Source: Fusibacillus kribbianus | GTDB taxonomy: Bacteria; Bacillota; Clostridia; Lachnospirales; Lachnospiraceae | Assembly: GCF_030053595.1 (NCBI RefSeq) | Contig: NZ_JASGBQ010000009.1 | Location: forward strand, 1-64,000 | Direction: 5' to 3' | DNA: 64,000 nucleotides | Part shown: positions 1-7,745 of the stretch, in pieces | How the letters are laid out: every line of letters begins with the position of its first letter | Position numbering within the stretch: the first letter of the stretch is position 1 | Translations under genes and position numbers: made by a program | The notes under the pieces: generated by a model | Databases searched by the model: none | Told to the model about the DNA's origin: nothing | The model's input: only the letters and a program-made list of their open reading frames with translations

Positions 1-57
1 TGACGCATAGTATAATTAGTACTGGTATTGTTATTTAGTAGCATAATTAATTATACC

Positions 58-94
58 AAAAAATCGCTCAGACCTCACGGTCTGGGCGATTTTT
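58..94 (-). terminator. Intrinsic terminator of the DUF3798/ABC/M24 operon
   Basis: A near-perfect hairpin (stem parts AAATCGC and CAGACC with a TCAC loop) is flanked by A-runs on one side and T-runs on the other, so it can stop transcription from either direction. On the minus strand it lies about 60 bases after the M24 peptidase stop and ends in a run of T, which fits the end of the leftward transport operon. The first 57 bases of the window hold no gene I can recognise. Confidence 0.85.
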
Positions 95-156
95 CTGTCA
101 GGGGAGTTTTTTTACAGCCCCTTCTTTTCACCGTTTTCACGGTTTTCATACATCTA

Positions 157-1266
157 TTATTTAATGATCGTAAGCTCCTTGGGAAGCTGGTGAAGCACTC
201 TTGTCGTTCCATCCTCCTCAATCAGCACCTGATCCTCAATGCGGACACCGAACTCACCCGGCAGATAAATGCCAGGCTCACAGGAGAAGGCCATTCCTGG
301 TCTGATCAGAGTTGTCTCGCCTGCTCCGGCCGAAGGACCCTCATGACAATCAATGCCGATGCCGTGTCCGGTTCTGTGGATGAAATAATCACCGTAACCG
401 GCCTTCTCGATCACTTTTCTTGCTGCAATGTCCACATCCTGAAGCTGATTGCCAACCTTAGCTGCCTCTTCACCGGCCAGATTTGCTTCAAGAACTACAT
501 GATACACTTCTTTGAACTTGTCACTGGGCTCGCCGAAATGATACGTTCTTGTCATATCCGTACAGTAATTTTTATAGGATCCGCCGAAATCAATGAGCAG
601 ACATTTTCCCATTTCAATGACAGTGTCACCGGTATTGTGATGGGGAACTGCTGCATTGGCTCCAACAGCCACGCAGGCACCAGGAGCAGTCAGCCCAAGG
701 CAGGTCATCTCGTAAGCCAGCTCGGCAAGGAAATCCGACTCAGTCTTTCCTACCCAGTAGGTTCCCTTATCCATGCAGCGTTTCAGAGCAATGTCTGCTT
801 TTGCGGTGGATTCGATCATACGATCCATTTCCTGACGGTCCTTATAAACACGCAGAGGCTGTACCAGGGGACTTCCGTTCACAAAACGGGCATCCGGGTA
901 AAGCGCATTCAGCTGCAGAGTAAACAGAGCCGGCATTGCTGCATCCACCGCAATGGTTTTCGGCCGGATCCCGCGTTTTTCAAGCTCTGTTTTTAAAAGA
1001 GAAAAGGGATCCTCTCCGTCAAACCAGTAAGTAAATTCTGTCACCGGTGTCTCCGTCACCTGGAGCTCATACAGAATATTGGCGATGATAAAAGGCTCAT
1101 GGTCCGGTGCCAGCACCAGGGCAAGAAACCGCTCATCTCCTTTGATGGAATACCCGCACAGATATTTCATATCAGAAGAAGGAGTCACAAGAAAGCAGTC
1201 GATCCCTTCCTGTTTCAGAATTTCATTGATCTTTCCCACACGGGAAGCAAATGCAGAATCCTTCAT
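157..1266 (-). CDS. M24 family metallopeptidase (Xaa-Pro aminopeptidase/creatinase type)
   Basis: This 369-residue cytoplasmic protein has the two-domain layout of Xaa-Pro peptidases: an N-terminal creatinase-like domain (about 1-140) and a pita-bread catalytic domain (about 150-360). The five expected metal ligands are visible: D226, D237, H301 (in GHGIG), E330 and E344. The ATG follows a GAGGT ribosome-binding site. It is the last gene of the transport operon, five bases after a permease gene, which suggests it hydrolyses the imported compound, perhaps an N-terminal proline peptide or a creatine-like amidine. The family assignment is firm; the substrate is inference. Confidence 0.92.
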   Translation of the reverse strand: MKDSAFASRVGKINEILKQEGIDCFLVTPSSDMKYLCGYSIKGDERFLALVLAPDHEPFIIANILYELQVTETPVTEFTYWFDGEDPFSLLKTELEKRGIRPKTIAVDAAMPALFTLQLNALYPDARFVNGSPLVQPLRVYKDRQEMDRMIESTAKADIALKRCMDKGTYWVGKTESDFLAELAYEMTCLGLTAPGACVAVGANAAVPHHNTGDTVIEMGKCLLIDFGGSYKNYCTDMTRTYHFGEPSDKFKEVYHVVLEANLAGEEAAKVGNQLQDVDIAARKVIEKAGYGDYFIHRTGHGIGIDCHEGPSAGAGETTLIRPGMAFSCEPGIYLPGEFGVRIEDQVLIEEDGTTRVLHQLPKELTIIK

Positions 1267-1271
1267 GACTT

Positions 1272-2549
1272 TTACCTCTTTTTCATTTTATTTTGCTGAA
1301 CCGCATTCATGGCAAGGGCAACAAAGATGATACCGTATGCCAGGAATACACGGAAATACTCTCCGATCTGGCTGTCAGCAAACAGTGCTGTACCGACCTG
1401 AGGAGATACTGCAAAAATAGCATGGAACAAAATTACACCGATGATCGCGTTCTTGTTGCCAGCCTTCACAACAGAAGCACCGCCCACCAGAAGAGCTGCT
1501 ACGGCCAGCAGAGCGATCTGCTCATGGGCTGAATAGGTATTCATGGTGCCGATATCCTGAAGGCGGATGATCTGTCCCCAGGCAGCAAATACAGTAGAGA
1601 AGATCAGTGCAATGATACGTGTCCGGTCCACATTGATACCGGCTACAGTTGCCACCTGCTGATTCATGCCGACAGCCCGGAAGTCGTGTCCCAGCTTTGT
1701 CTTAAAGATCCAGCCGTTGAACAGACACAAAAGCAGTACGCACACAAGGGCAGACACCGGGAAGGTAACAAACCGAAGTGTAAACTGTGCTTTTTCATTG
1801 AACAGAGAAAGACAGATGAGTATAACACAAAGCACTGTCAGAATTCCGCTTCCCAAAAGGAGGGATGGTTTGATCGGAGTTCCCTTCTGTTTCTTTCTTA
1901 CAACAGCAAGCACAAGGCGGACAACGACCAGCAGAATCACCACAACACCTGCGATCAATATAAAATTGGCCAGATTGGTATTCCAGACATTGGTCAGGGA
2001 ATATTTAAAATTATCCGCAAAGCCCAGGGAACTCTTGATGCCCACACCGTTGTCGTTCATCATCGCTGCATCGGGGAACGGAATCACCGTACCGATCAGA
2101 TACAGGTAGACAAACTGGTAAACACCGTTTGCCAGATAACCGAGGATCATGGAGGTGATCATCTCGTTTCCTTTTGTCTTGTTGAGGACCTTACCCACAA
2201 GAAATCCAAAGAGCACAGCCAGAGGCGTACTTAAAAGAATGCTCACGAGGAAGGAAGGGAATCCAGTGATTCCCCAGGAAACCGTATGAATGATCGCCAT
2301 CTGTCCGGCCATTGCTCCGATTACGATACTGAAGTTCAGACCAAGTCCTGCAATGACAGGGATGATCAGTGCCAGCACCAGGAATGCGTTCCGACAGAAC
2401 CGGGAAGCGATCTCCTGAAGAAATACGGTAGGTGCCACACCGGATACAAAGTAAGCAGCCACCGCAAGAATGATAAAGAAAATCACCACGTTGTATTGTT
2501 TCAGTCCGACTCCCATTGTTTTCAAACGGGATTTCATTGTTTTGTGCAT
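1272..2549 (-). CDS. ABC transporter permease, BPD_transp_2 family (YufQ-like)
   Basis: This 425-residue integral membrane protein has about ten hydrophobic segments, a basic N-terminus and the fold of the branched-chain amino acid/ribose/nucleoside permease family (PF02653). It pairs with the permease gene ending two bases upstream, so the importer probably uses a heterodimeric channel as in BMP-type nucleoside uptake systems. The start has a strong GGGAGG site. The residues around 215-265 between membrane segments are longer than in simple ribose permeases. Substrate is unknown. Confidence 0.9.
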   Translation of the reverse strand: MHKTMKSRLKTMGVGLKQYNVVIFFIILAVAAYFVSGVAPTVFLQEIASRFCRNAFLVLALIIPVIAGLGLNFSIVIGAMAGQMAIIHTVSWGITGFPSFLVSILLSTPLAVLFGFLVGKVLNKTKGNEMITSMILGYLANGVYQFVYLYLIGTVIPFPDAAMMNDNGVGIKSSLGFADNFKYSLTNVWNTNLANFILIAGVVVILLVVVRLVLAVVRKKQKGTPIKPSLLLGSGILTVLCVILICLSLFNEKAQFTLRFVTFPVSALVCVLLLCLFNGWIFKTKLGHDFRAVGMNQQVATVAGINVDRTRIIALIFSTVFAAWGQIIRLQDIGTMNTYSAHEQIALLAVAALLVGGASVVKAGNKNAIIGVILFHAIFAVSPQVGTALFADSQIGEYFRVFLAYGIIFVALAMNAVQQNKMKKR

Positions 2550-2551
2550 AC

Positions 2552-3592
2552 TTACACCTCCCGCTTGATTTTTGTCAGTGCGTAAACGATAATTCCGTTG
2601 CTGACAATGATGCGGACGATCTCAGCCAGGTTGCTGTCCGGAGCCAGTGCATTGGCTACCGGAGTCGAGGTGGCGAGAATTCCGTTGAACAAAAGGCTGC
2701 CGAGAATAACGTTGCCAATGGATGCCCGCCTTGTGGTGGCTCCGCCGATCAGCACTGCTGCCACTGCAAGGAAGCTCATCTTAAGAGGCGCTGTATAAAG
2801 CTGTAAGAATCCGTAGCTTTGTGCATAAAACAGGATACCAATCGCACTCAGCACGGTGGAAAGTACCGTTCCGAGGATCCGGTACCGGTTGACGCTGATG
2901 TCAAGAGCCTGTGCGAATTTTGGATTCTCACCGGCCACCTGCATCATTTTTCCGGTACGGCTGTTGAGGAACAGCTTAAGAACAACGCAGAAGGCCGCAC
3001 ATACAAGCATAAAGCCAACCGGAATCGTGATTCCACCCACTGTCACGGTCAGGAAATCATTGAGGAGATGTCCGAAGGTAGCAGACAGCTCCACATTGAG
3101 ACGAACACCGCCGCCCATAGCCAGTCGCAGCGTATCATTGGTGATCGGAAGGAAGATCCAGACGATACACATCAAAGAGACGAATGCAAATCCCACATAG
3201 GTGGCAATCATCATCTCAGATCCCTTAATATAGTTCAAAAGCTTTCCGTAAATCATGCCGATCACGAGAGCAAAAGCACAGCCTAAAATACATGCCATAA
3301 TCAGGCTTATCACTCCGGTAAAGCCAAACTCGATGGACAATACGCCGCCCAAAAGTCCGCAGGAAATACCGAGTGTTGAAGCAAAGTTCAATCCACAGCC
3401 GGAAAGCACACTGGGCACCATGGCAAGTACCAGAACAAAATTCATGCACCAGCGGATCATTACGTCAGAAACTGTCGTCGTAAAAGACAGATCCAGCACG
3501 AAGGTGACCACGAGAAGTGCCACAAAAAACAGGGAAATGATCAGCCTTGCAGAGCCGAAGCGCTTCAGACTGCCAACGATTTTATCCTTCAT
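2552..3592 (-). CDS. ABC transporter permease, BPD_transp_2 family (YufP-like)
   Basis: This 346-residue polytopic membrane protein is the second permease of the importer. It has eight to ten hydrophobic helices and the small-residue-rich motif GGGVRLNVELS near the middle. Its start overlaps the end of the ATPase gene by about 11 bases, a sign of translational coupling and shared stoichiometry. It resembles the shorter permease partner of sugar/nucleoside importers of the RbsC/YufP group. The function as a channel is secure by family; the substrate cannot be told from the sequence. Confidence 0.9.
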   Translation of the reverse strand: MKDKIVGSLKRFGSARLIISLFFVALLVVTFVLDLSFTTTVSDVMIRWCMNFVLVLAMVPSVLSGCGLNFASTLGISCGLLGGVLSIEFGFTGVISLIMACILGCAFALVIGMIYGKLLNYIKGSEMMIATYVGFAFVSLMCIVWIFLPITNDTLRLAMGGGVRLNVELSATFGHLLNDFLTVTVGGITIPVGFMLVCAAFCVVLKLFLNSRTGKMMQVAGENPKFAQALDISVNRYRILGTVLSTVLSAIGILFYAQSYGFLQLYTAPLKMSFLAVAAVLIGGATTRRASIGNVILGSLLFNGILATSTPVANALAPDSNLAEIVRIIVSNGIIVYALTKIKREV

Positions 3593-5195
3593 GCTCTTCC
3601 ACGCTCCTTCCCTTTTCTCTTGAATAATATCCCATCATTTGAAGACCGTATTCCTTGTCGGAAGCATCCGGTGCAAGGATTCCCTCCACTTTTCCATCAA
3701 AAATAATGGCAATTCTGTCGCAGACAGACCGAAGCTCCGCCAGCTCTGAGGAGGTAATGATGATCGTCATGCCCTTCTCCTGATTGAGCTTCACCAGATA
3801 TTCCATCAGAAGCCGCTTTGCACCGATGTCAATGCCTCTGGTAGGCTCTGAAACCAGCAGAATATCCGGCTCCAGGCTGAGAGCCCTGGCAACGCACACC
3901 TTCTGTTGATTTCCTCCGGACAGACGTCTTGTGTACTGGGACGGCCCGGTACAGCGGATATCCAGCGTCTTGATCATCTCAAGGGCATGTTTTCTGATCC
4001 TGCCTTTATCGGCCTGCGTAAAGAGACCGAAATTCTTCAAATACTTTTTCTGGACCTTCATGGCTGCCACAGAAATATTCTCCTCAATGGAATTATCCAG
4101 GAGAAGGCCGGTCCCCTTTCTGTCCTCGGACACAAAGGCACAGCCCTTTTCCAGAATCTTCTGGGGTGTGATATGCTCAATCTGAGTACCATTTATATAA
4201 AGCTCACCTTCGGAAGGATAAATCCCCATGATTCCGTTGGCGATTGAGATCTTTCCCTGTCCTGCCAGACCTGCCAGACCAAAGATTTCCCCTTTTTTAA
4301 CCTGGATGTTCACATTCTTCGTCCGTTCACCTGGCATATCCACACGGAAATTCCTAAGCTCCAGAGCAAAAGGAGCCTGATCGTCCCCTCCGGACTTTTC
4401 CTTTGCAAAAGGTTCGCCCATTTTGCGGCCGATCATCATTTCCGCGATCTGTTCCGTACTCGTCTCTCCGATGGGCATGCTTCCCACCAGTTCCCCGTCA
4501 CGGAACACGGTAACCTGGTCCGCCACCTTCATCACCTCATCAAGACGGTGGGTAATAAAGATGATCGCGATTCCCGAAGCTGCCAGCTTCTTCATGATAT
4601 CCAAAAGAACCTGTGCTTCGCTTTCTGTAAGAACTGCCGTCGGCTCATCGAATACCAGCAGCTTTACATTCTTTTTATCAATTTCTCTGGAAATCTCCAC
4701 AAACTGCATATGTCCTACCGGGAGACTGTCCATCAGAGTGTTTTCATCCAAATCCATGCCGACCTGACCAAGGGCTTCTCTTGCGTCCCGTCCCATCTGG
4801 TCAAAATCAATAACCGATAAATATTTGCCTCCCAGCTTTCCGCTCAGAGACTTTTTCAAAGGCTCACGGTTCAATTTAATATTTTCCGCAATGGTAAATC
4901 CGGGAATCATCATAAATTCCTGGTGCACCATACCGATTCCTGCTTCCATGGCCTTCATGGGAGTGTCCAGCTGAACCGGCTTTCCCTCCCAGAGAATCTC
5001 TCCCTCAAAACCGCCGCTGTCGTAGATCACCGGCATACCGAACAAAATGTTCATAAGCGTCGATTTTCCTGCTCCGTTCTCTCCCAACAGAGCATGAATT
5101 TCATGGGGCTTTACATGAAGCTCCATGTCCTTGAGAACCGTATTCTCACCATATTTTTTCGTGATGTGCTTCATTTCAAGCAAATAGGTGTCCAT
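3582..5195 (-). CDS. Sugar/nucleoside-type ABC transporter ATP-binding protein, tandem NBD (RbsA/YufO-like)
   Basis: This 537-residue protein carries two nucleotide-binding domains in one chain. The first has Walker A GENGAGKST and a Walker B aspartate (LLVFDEPTA). The second has a weaker P-loop (GLAGQGKIS) and signature SGGNQQK, the usual asymmetry of RbsA-type ATPases. I start it at the ATG at 5195, preceded by GGGGAGGAG; a longer frame reaches 5237 but begins inside an intergenic hairpin. It energises import with the two permeases downstream and the lipoprotein upstream. Confidence 0.93.
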   Translation of the reverse strand: MDTYLLEMKHITKKYGENTVLKDMELHVKPHEIHALLGENGAGKSTLMNILFGMPVIYDSGGFEGEILWEGKPVQLDTPMKAMEAGIGMVHQEFMMIPGFTIAENIKLNREPLKKSLSGKLGGKYLSVIDFDQMGRDAREALGQVGMDLDENTLMDSLPVGHMQFVEISREIDKKNVKLLVFDEPTAVLTESEAQVLLDIMKKLAASGIAIIFITHRLDEVMKVADQVTVFRDGELVGSMPIGETSTEQIAEMMIGRKMGEPFAKEKSGGDDQAPFALELRNFRVDMPGERTKNVNIQVKKGEIFGLAGLAGQGKISIANGIMGIYPSEGELYINGTQIEHITPQKILEKGCAFVSEDRKGTGLLLDNSIEENISVAAMKVQKKYLKNFGLFTQADKGRIRKHALEMIKTLDIRCTGPSQYTRRLSGGNQQKVCVARALSLEPDILLVSEPTRGIDIGAKRLLMEYLVKLNQEKGMTIIITSSELAELRSVCDRIAIIFDGKVEGILAPDASDKEYGLQMMGYYSREKGRSVEEHEG

Positions 5196-5222
5196 GCGTC
5201 TCTCCTCCCCTTTTTCCATAAA

Positions 5223-5264
5223 AGTCATGCAACACAATCTGCCCGCAGATTGTGCTGCATGACT
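5223..5264 (-). promoter_or_regulatory. Strong intergenic hairpin between binding-protein and ATPase genes
   Basis: Two 20-base arms (5223-5242 and 5245-5264) pair with one mismatch around a two-base loop. On the transcribed strand the stem is followed by TTTTATGG, a short T-tract. Position and shape fit a partial terminator or 3'-end stabiliser that lets the binding protein be made in excess over the transporter, as is common in such operons. The lack of a long T-run argues against complete termination. Confidence 0.7.
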
Positions 5265-5313
5265 GCTCAGGGCCGGCTTTTAATTCCGGCTCTCTCTATT
5301 CAGAGATCTGTAA

Positions 5314-6534
5314 TTACAGCATTGCCCACGGCCCAAGTACCAGTGCGAAATTGTCGTACTTCACGCCATTGACATCGTAAATATTGAAGCTGATACCCTC
5401 TTCCGTTCCGGAAGCCTTGATGAGTGCAGCCTTGAATGCATCCATATCAACCTTGCCGTTGGTCTCGCCGTTCATATATGCCAGAGCATATTCTACAGCA
5501 GTGTTCATTTCCATAACAACAGTAGGAATCATACGGGTGGAGAAACGTCCATTGTCGTTGGTCTCCTTAAGCTTTGCCTGGATGGCTTCGATCATCCACA
5601 TGTAATCATTTGTCTTGTCCTCCGGTACGGAAAGACCGAGAGCCTCTGCATAACCGCAGAAAGGAGAAGACTGGCTGGGATTCATGTAGATACCGGCGCC
5701 GGCATCGTATAATGCCTTGATCACTGCGGGAGTGGACATGGTATTGGTATCAAAGAAAGCGGTTTTCTCACCGTACTTTTCAATTTCCTTGGGCACATCC
5801 TCGATTACGAACTGCTGAGTTCCGGCAGTACCTGCGTCAGACTGAGGATCAGGCATGGTCACACGTACAAACTCGATTCCCAGCTCCTTGCAGCGTGCTT
5901 CACACTGATTGCCGCAGTATGCAACCTTCTCATAGCCCTGATGACGGGGGAAGGAATAGTAGATCAGAGTCTCTGCTCCCATTTCCTTTGCTCTGTCTGC
6001 CATCTGTGCGCCTGCGGAATAGTTGTCGTAGTCGATGCAGAGATCTGCAGCGGTACAAGCTACGTCAGGATCCTCATTGGGGCCGCCGTTGATGTAAAGA
6101 ATGTCAGGACGAACTTCCTTTGCCTTTGCAATTGCTGCAGATGCTCCGGGAACACCCTGTACAAAGATAACGACCTTGATATCCGGATCGGAAACCAGAT
6201 TCAGCATATTGGAGATCGTGGTCTCCTCCTCACTCATGAAGTTGTCAGGATAAGTCTGGATCACAACCTTATCCTCACCAAGCTTATTTTTCCAAGCTTC
6301 TGCACTTCTGTACTCTTCCTCGCTGATAGCAACTGTACCGACCATCAAGCCGATCTTGCCTTCGATCTTTTCACCGGAGGCTGCCTGGGTCTCACCACCC
6401 TCAGCCTTCTTGGTCTCAGTGGCTTCAGCCTTCTTGGTCTCGCCGGAATCTTCCTTCTTGCTGCCGCAGCCAGCCAGAGAAAGAACCATCACAAGCACCA
6501 GGACCAGGGAAAGTAACTGTCTCATTTTTTTCAT
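5314..6534 (-). CDS. DUF3798 family lipoprotein, probable ABC substrate-binding protein
   Basis: This 406-residue protein starts at the ATG at 6534 behind AAGGAAGG; two upstream in-frame codons lack that spacing. It has a basic start, a hydrophobic stretch and a lipobox ending LAGC, then a Thr/Glu/Lys-rich linker (about 25-55) and a periplasmic-binding-like domain with Rossmann-type strands (IGLMVGTVAI, IKVVIFVQGV). It matches my recollection of DUF3798 (PF12683). It would present the ligand to the permeases encoded next. The ligand is unknown; gene order and lipobox carry the assignment. Confidence 0.85.
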   Translation of the reverse strand: MKKMRQLLSLVLVLVMVLSLAGCGSKKEDSGETKKAEATETKKAEGGETQAASGEKIEGKIGLMVGTVAISEEEYRSAEAWKNKLGEDKVVIQTYPDNFMSEEETTISNMLNLVSDPDIKVVIFVQGVPGASAAIAKAKEVRPDILYINGGPNEDPDVACTAADLCIDYDNYSAGAQMADRAKEMGAETLIYYSFPRHQGYEKVAYCGNQCEARCKELGIEFVRVTMPDPQSDAGTAGTQQFVIEDVPKEIEKYGEKTAFFDTNTMSTPAVIKALYDAGAGIYMNPSQSSPFCGYAEALGLSVPEDKTNDYMWMIEAIQAKLKETNDNGRFSTRMIPTVVMEMNTAVEYALAYMNGETNGKVDMDAFKAALIKASGTEEGISFNIYDVNGVKYDNFALVLGPWAML

Positions 6535-6543
6535 ACTATACAC

Positions 6544-6938
6544 CTTCCTTTTTTTATTTGGTGTTTAAAACACCAGAAGCCGTTTAAACGGCGTTCTTTC
6601 CACACTTTTTATATCCATGTATATACTAACATAAATCATCCAATTGCACAAGCTGTGAATTCAATCATCACGGTACTATTTGACATACATACCTGTCTTT
6701 TGTCTGTCTTTTGTCTGACTCTTTTCTTCCATTTCCGGATGAGTTAGAGATCATTCTTGTCCTTTTCCGTAATTTCGGCTGGGTAAAAGTAATTAAGTGA
6801 ATATGTGTCTTCAGCATTGTGCATTTTTTATATATAACTACTTGTTTTTGGCCTAAATTCAGTATATCATACAATTATTCATAACAAAAATGAATATTTA
6901 TCATAGCATCAATCACAATTACGAATGGATGAACAATT
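6544..6938. promoter_or_regulatory. Divergent regulatory region between transport operon and mini-LysR gene
   Basis: This AT-rich gap of about 395 bases holds no convincing gene. It contains the two palindromes at 6560-6592, a short direct repeat of TGTCTTTTGTC near 6693-6716, and a 19-base inverted repeat ATTCAT-N7-ATGAAT at 6877-6895 resembling a LysR-type operator. A possible minus-strand promoter has TTGTGC and TAGTAT with 17 bases between them, reading away from about 6650. No ribosome-binding site is evident before the LysR-like ATG at 6939. Confidence 0.5.
6560..6592. promoter_or_regulatory. Two adjacent perfect palindromes (operator-like) before the lipoprotein gene
   Basis: GGTGTTTAAAACACC (6560-6574) and GCCGTTTAAACGGC (6579-6592) are each perfectly self-complementary around a GTTTAAAC-like core, with centres about 19 bases apart. 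They lie 26-58 bases upstream of the lipoprotein ATG, in the leader or promoter of the transport operon. This is the layout of a paired operator for a dimeric repressor. It could also form two small hairpins in the leader RNA. Confidence 0.5.
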
Positions 6939-7493
6939 ATGGATATGAATTTACAAAAATACCTGTCTTTTGTAAAGACCGTGGAATGCGGAAGCTTTAC
7001 AAAGGCAGCGGAAATGATCAATTATACCCAGTCAGGAATCAGCCGTATGATCGCTGACCTGAAGGGTCTGCAGTCCGGCCTGATCCGGATCGGTACGATT
7101 TCCAGTGTTGCTACCCATTGGCTTCCCAACATCATCAAAGAATTTCAAAAGGATTATCCGAATATTGACTACGAACTTTTGCTTGGAGATTATACGGAAA
7201 TTGAAGACTGGATCCAGACAGGAAAGGTCGACTGCGGCTTTTTGATCCTTCCCACACGCCCGGAATTTGAAACGATTTTTTTGATGAAAGATCGATTGAT
7301 GGCTGTTATTCCGGAACTGATCTTAAAACGGATTCCATATCGGATCAGGGCAAAAGAGCTTGACATTCCCGCTTATCGAAACATTGCCTTTGCTCTTAAA
7401 AATTACAAAACCGCTTCCCTCGCCGTCAAACAGTTCATGAAATACCTGCACTACCGCCAGTCCAACACTAAGTCAGACAGTCAAATTCAATAA
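6939..7493 (+). pseudogene. LysR-type regulator with two apparent in-frame internal deletions
   Basis: The 184-residue frame begins with a complete LysR winged-helix DNA-binding domain (about 1-42, with GSFTKAAEMINYTQSGISR), then jumps straight to the start of the effector domain (GLQSGLIRIGTISS). It stops this domain near MAVIPE and resumes at its C-terminal end (LILKRIPYRI). Compared with the usual length of about 300, the linker helix and the second effector subdomain are missing, yet the frame stays open. There is no clear Shine-Dalgarno. It sits divergent to the transport operon, the normal place for its regulator. It is either a decayed gene or a functional miniature form. Confidence 0.75.
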
Positions 7494-7570
7494 TCTCATT
7501 TTCAGTGATATAATTGAGCAGGGCAGTTCGCTCCGATATTCGGAATGACTGCCCTGTCTCTTCTATCAAT

Positions 7571-7738
7571 TCACTTTTTCTCTTTCAGATTCTCAAGCTC
7601 ATTCAATAGAAATAAGCCCATTACTGCAATCGCAAAAATCGCACCTGCGCACGGCCAGTTAAGCAGACTGCCCACCACAGCATCAGCCAGATATCCGACC
7701 AGGACCGTGACAAAAAGTGCTAAAACATATTTTCCCAT
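7571..7738 (-). CDS. Small membrane protein (55 residues) at the end of the folD operon
   Basis: A 55-residue frame runs from the ATG at 7738 to a TGA at 7571. It starts seven bases after the folD stop, and its AGGAG ribosome-binding site overlaps that stop. The translation opens MGKYVLALFVTVLVGYL, has a second hydrophobic segment (CAGAIFAIAVMGLFLLN) and ends in a charged tail (NELENLKEKK), so it should be a two-helix membrane protein with the tail in the cytoplasm. I recognise no family. Coupling to folD suggests co-expression with the C1 genes. Confidence 0.7.
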   Translation of the reverse strand: MGKYVLALFVTVLVGYLADAVVGSLLNWPCAGAIFAIAVMGLFLLNELENLKEKK

Positions 7739-7745
7739 ATGACTC

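Noticed and set aside
5196-5237. Extended start of the ABC ATPase gene
   Set aside because: The extra codons fall inside the strong hairpin and include the ribosome-binding site of the better ATG at 5195.
7545-7742. 65-codon plus-strand frame after the LysR remnant
   Set aside because: It is antisense to the 55-residue membrane protein, which has a proper AGGAG site and coding-type hydrophobic pattern; the plus frame has neither.
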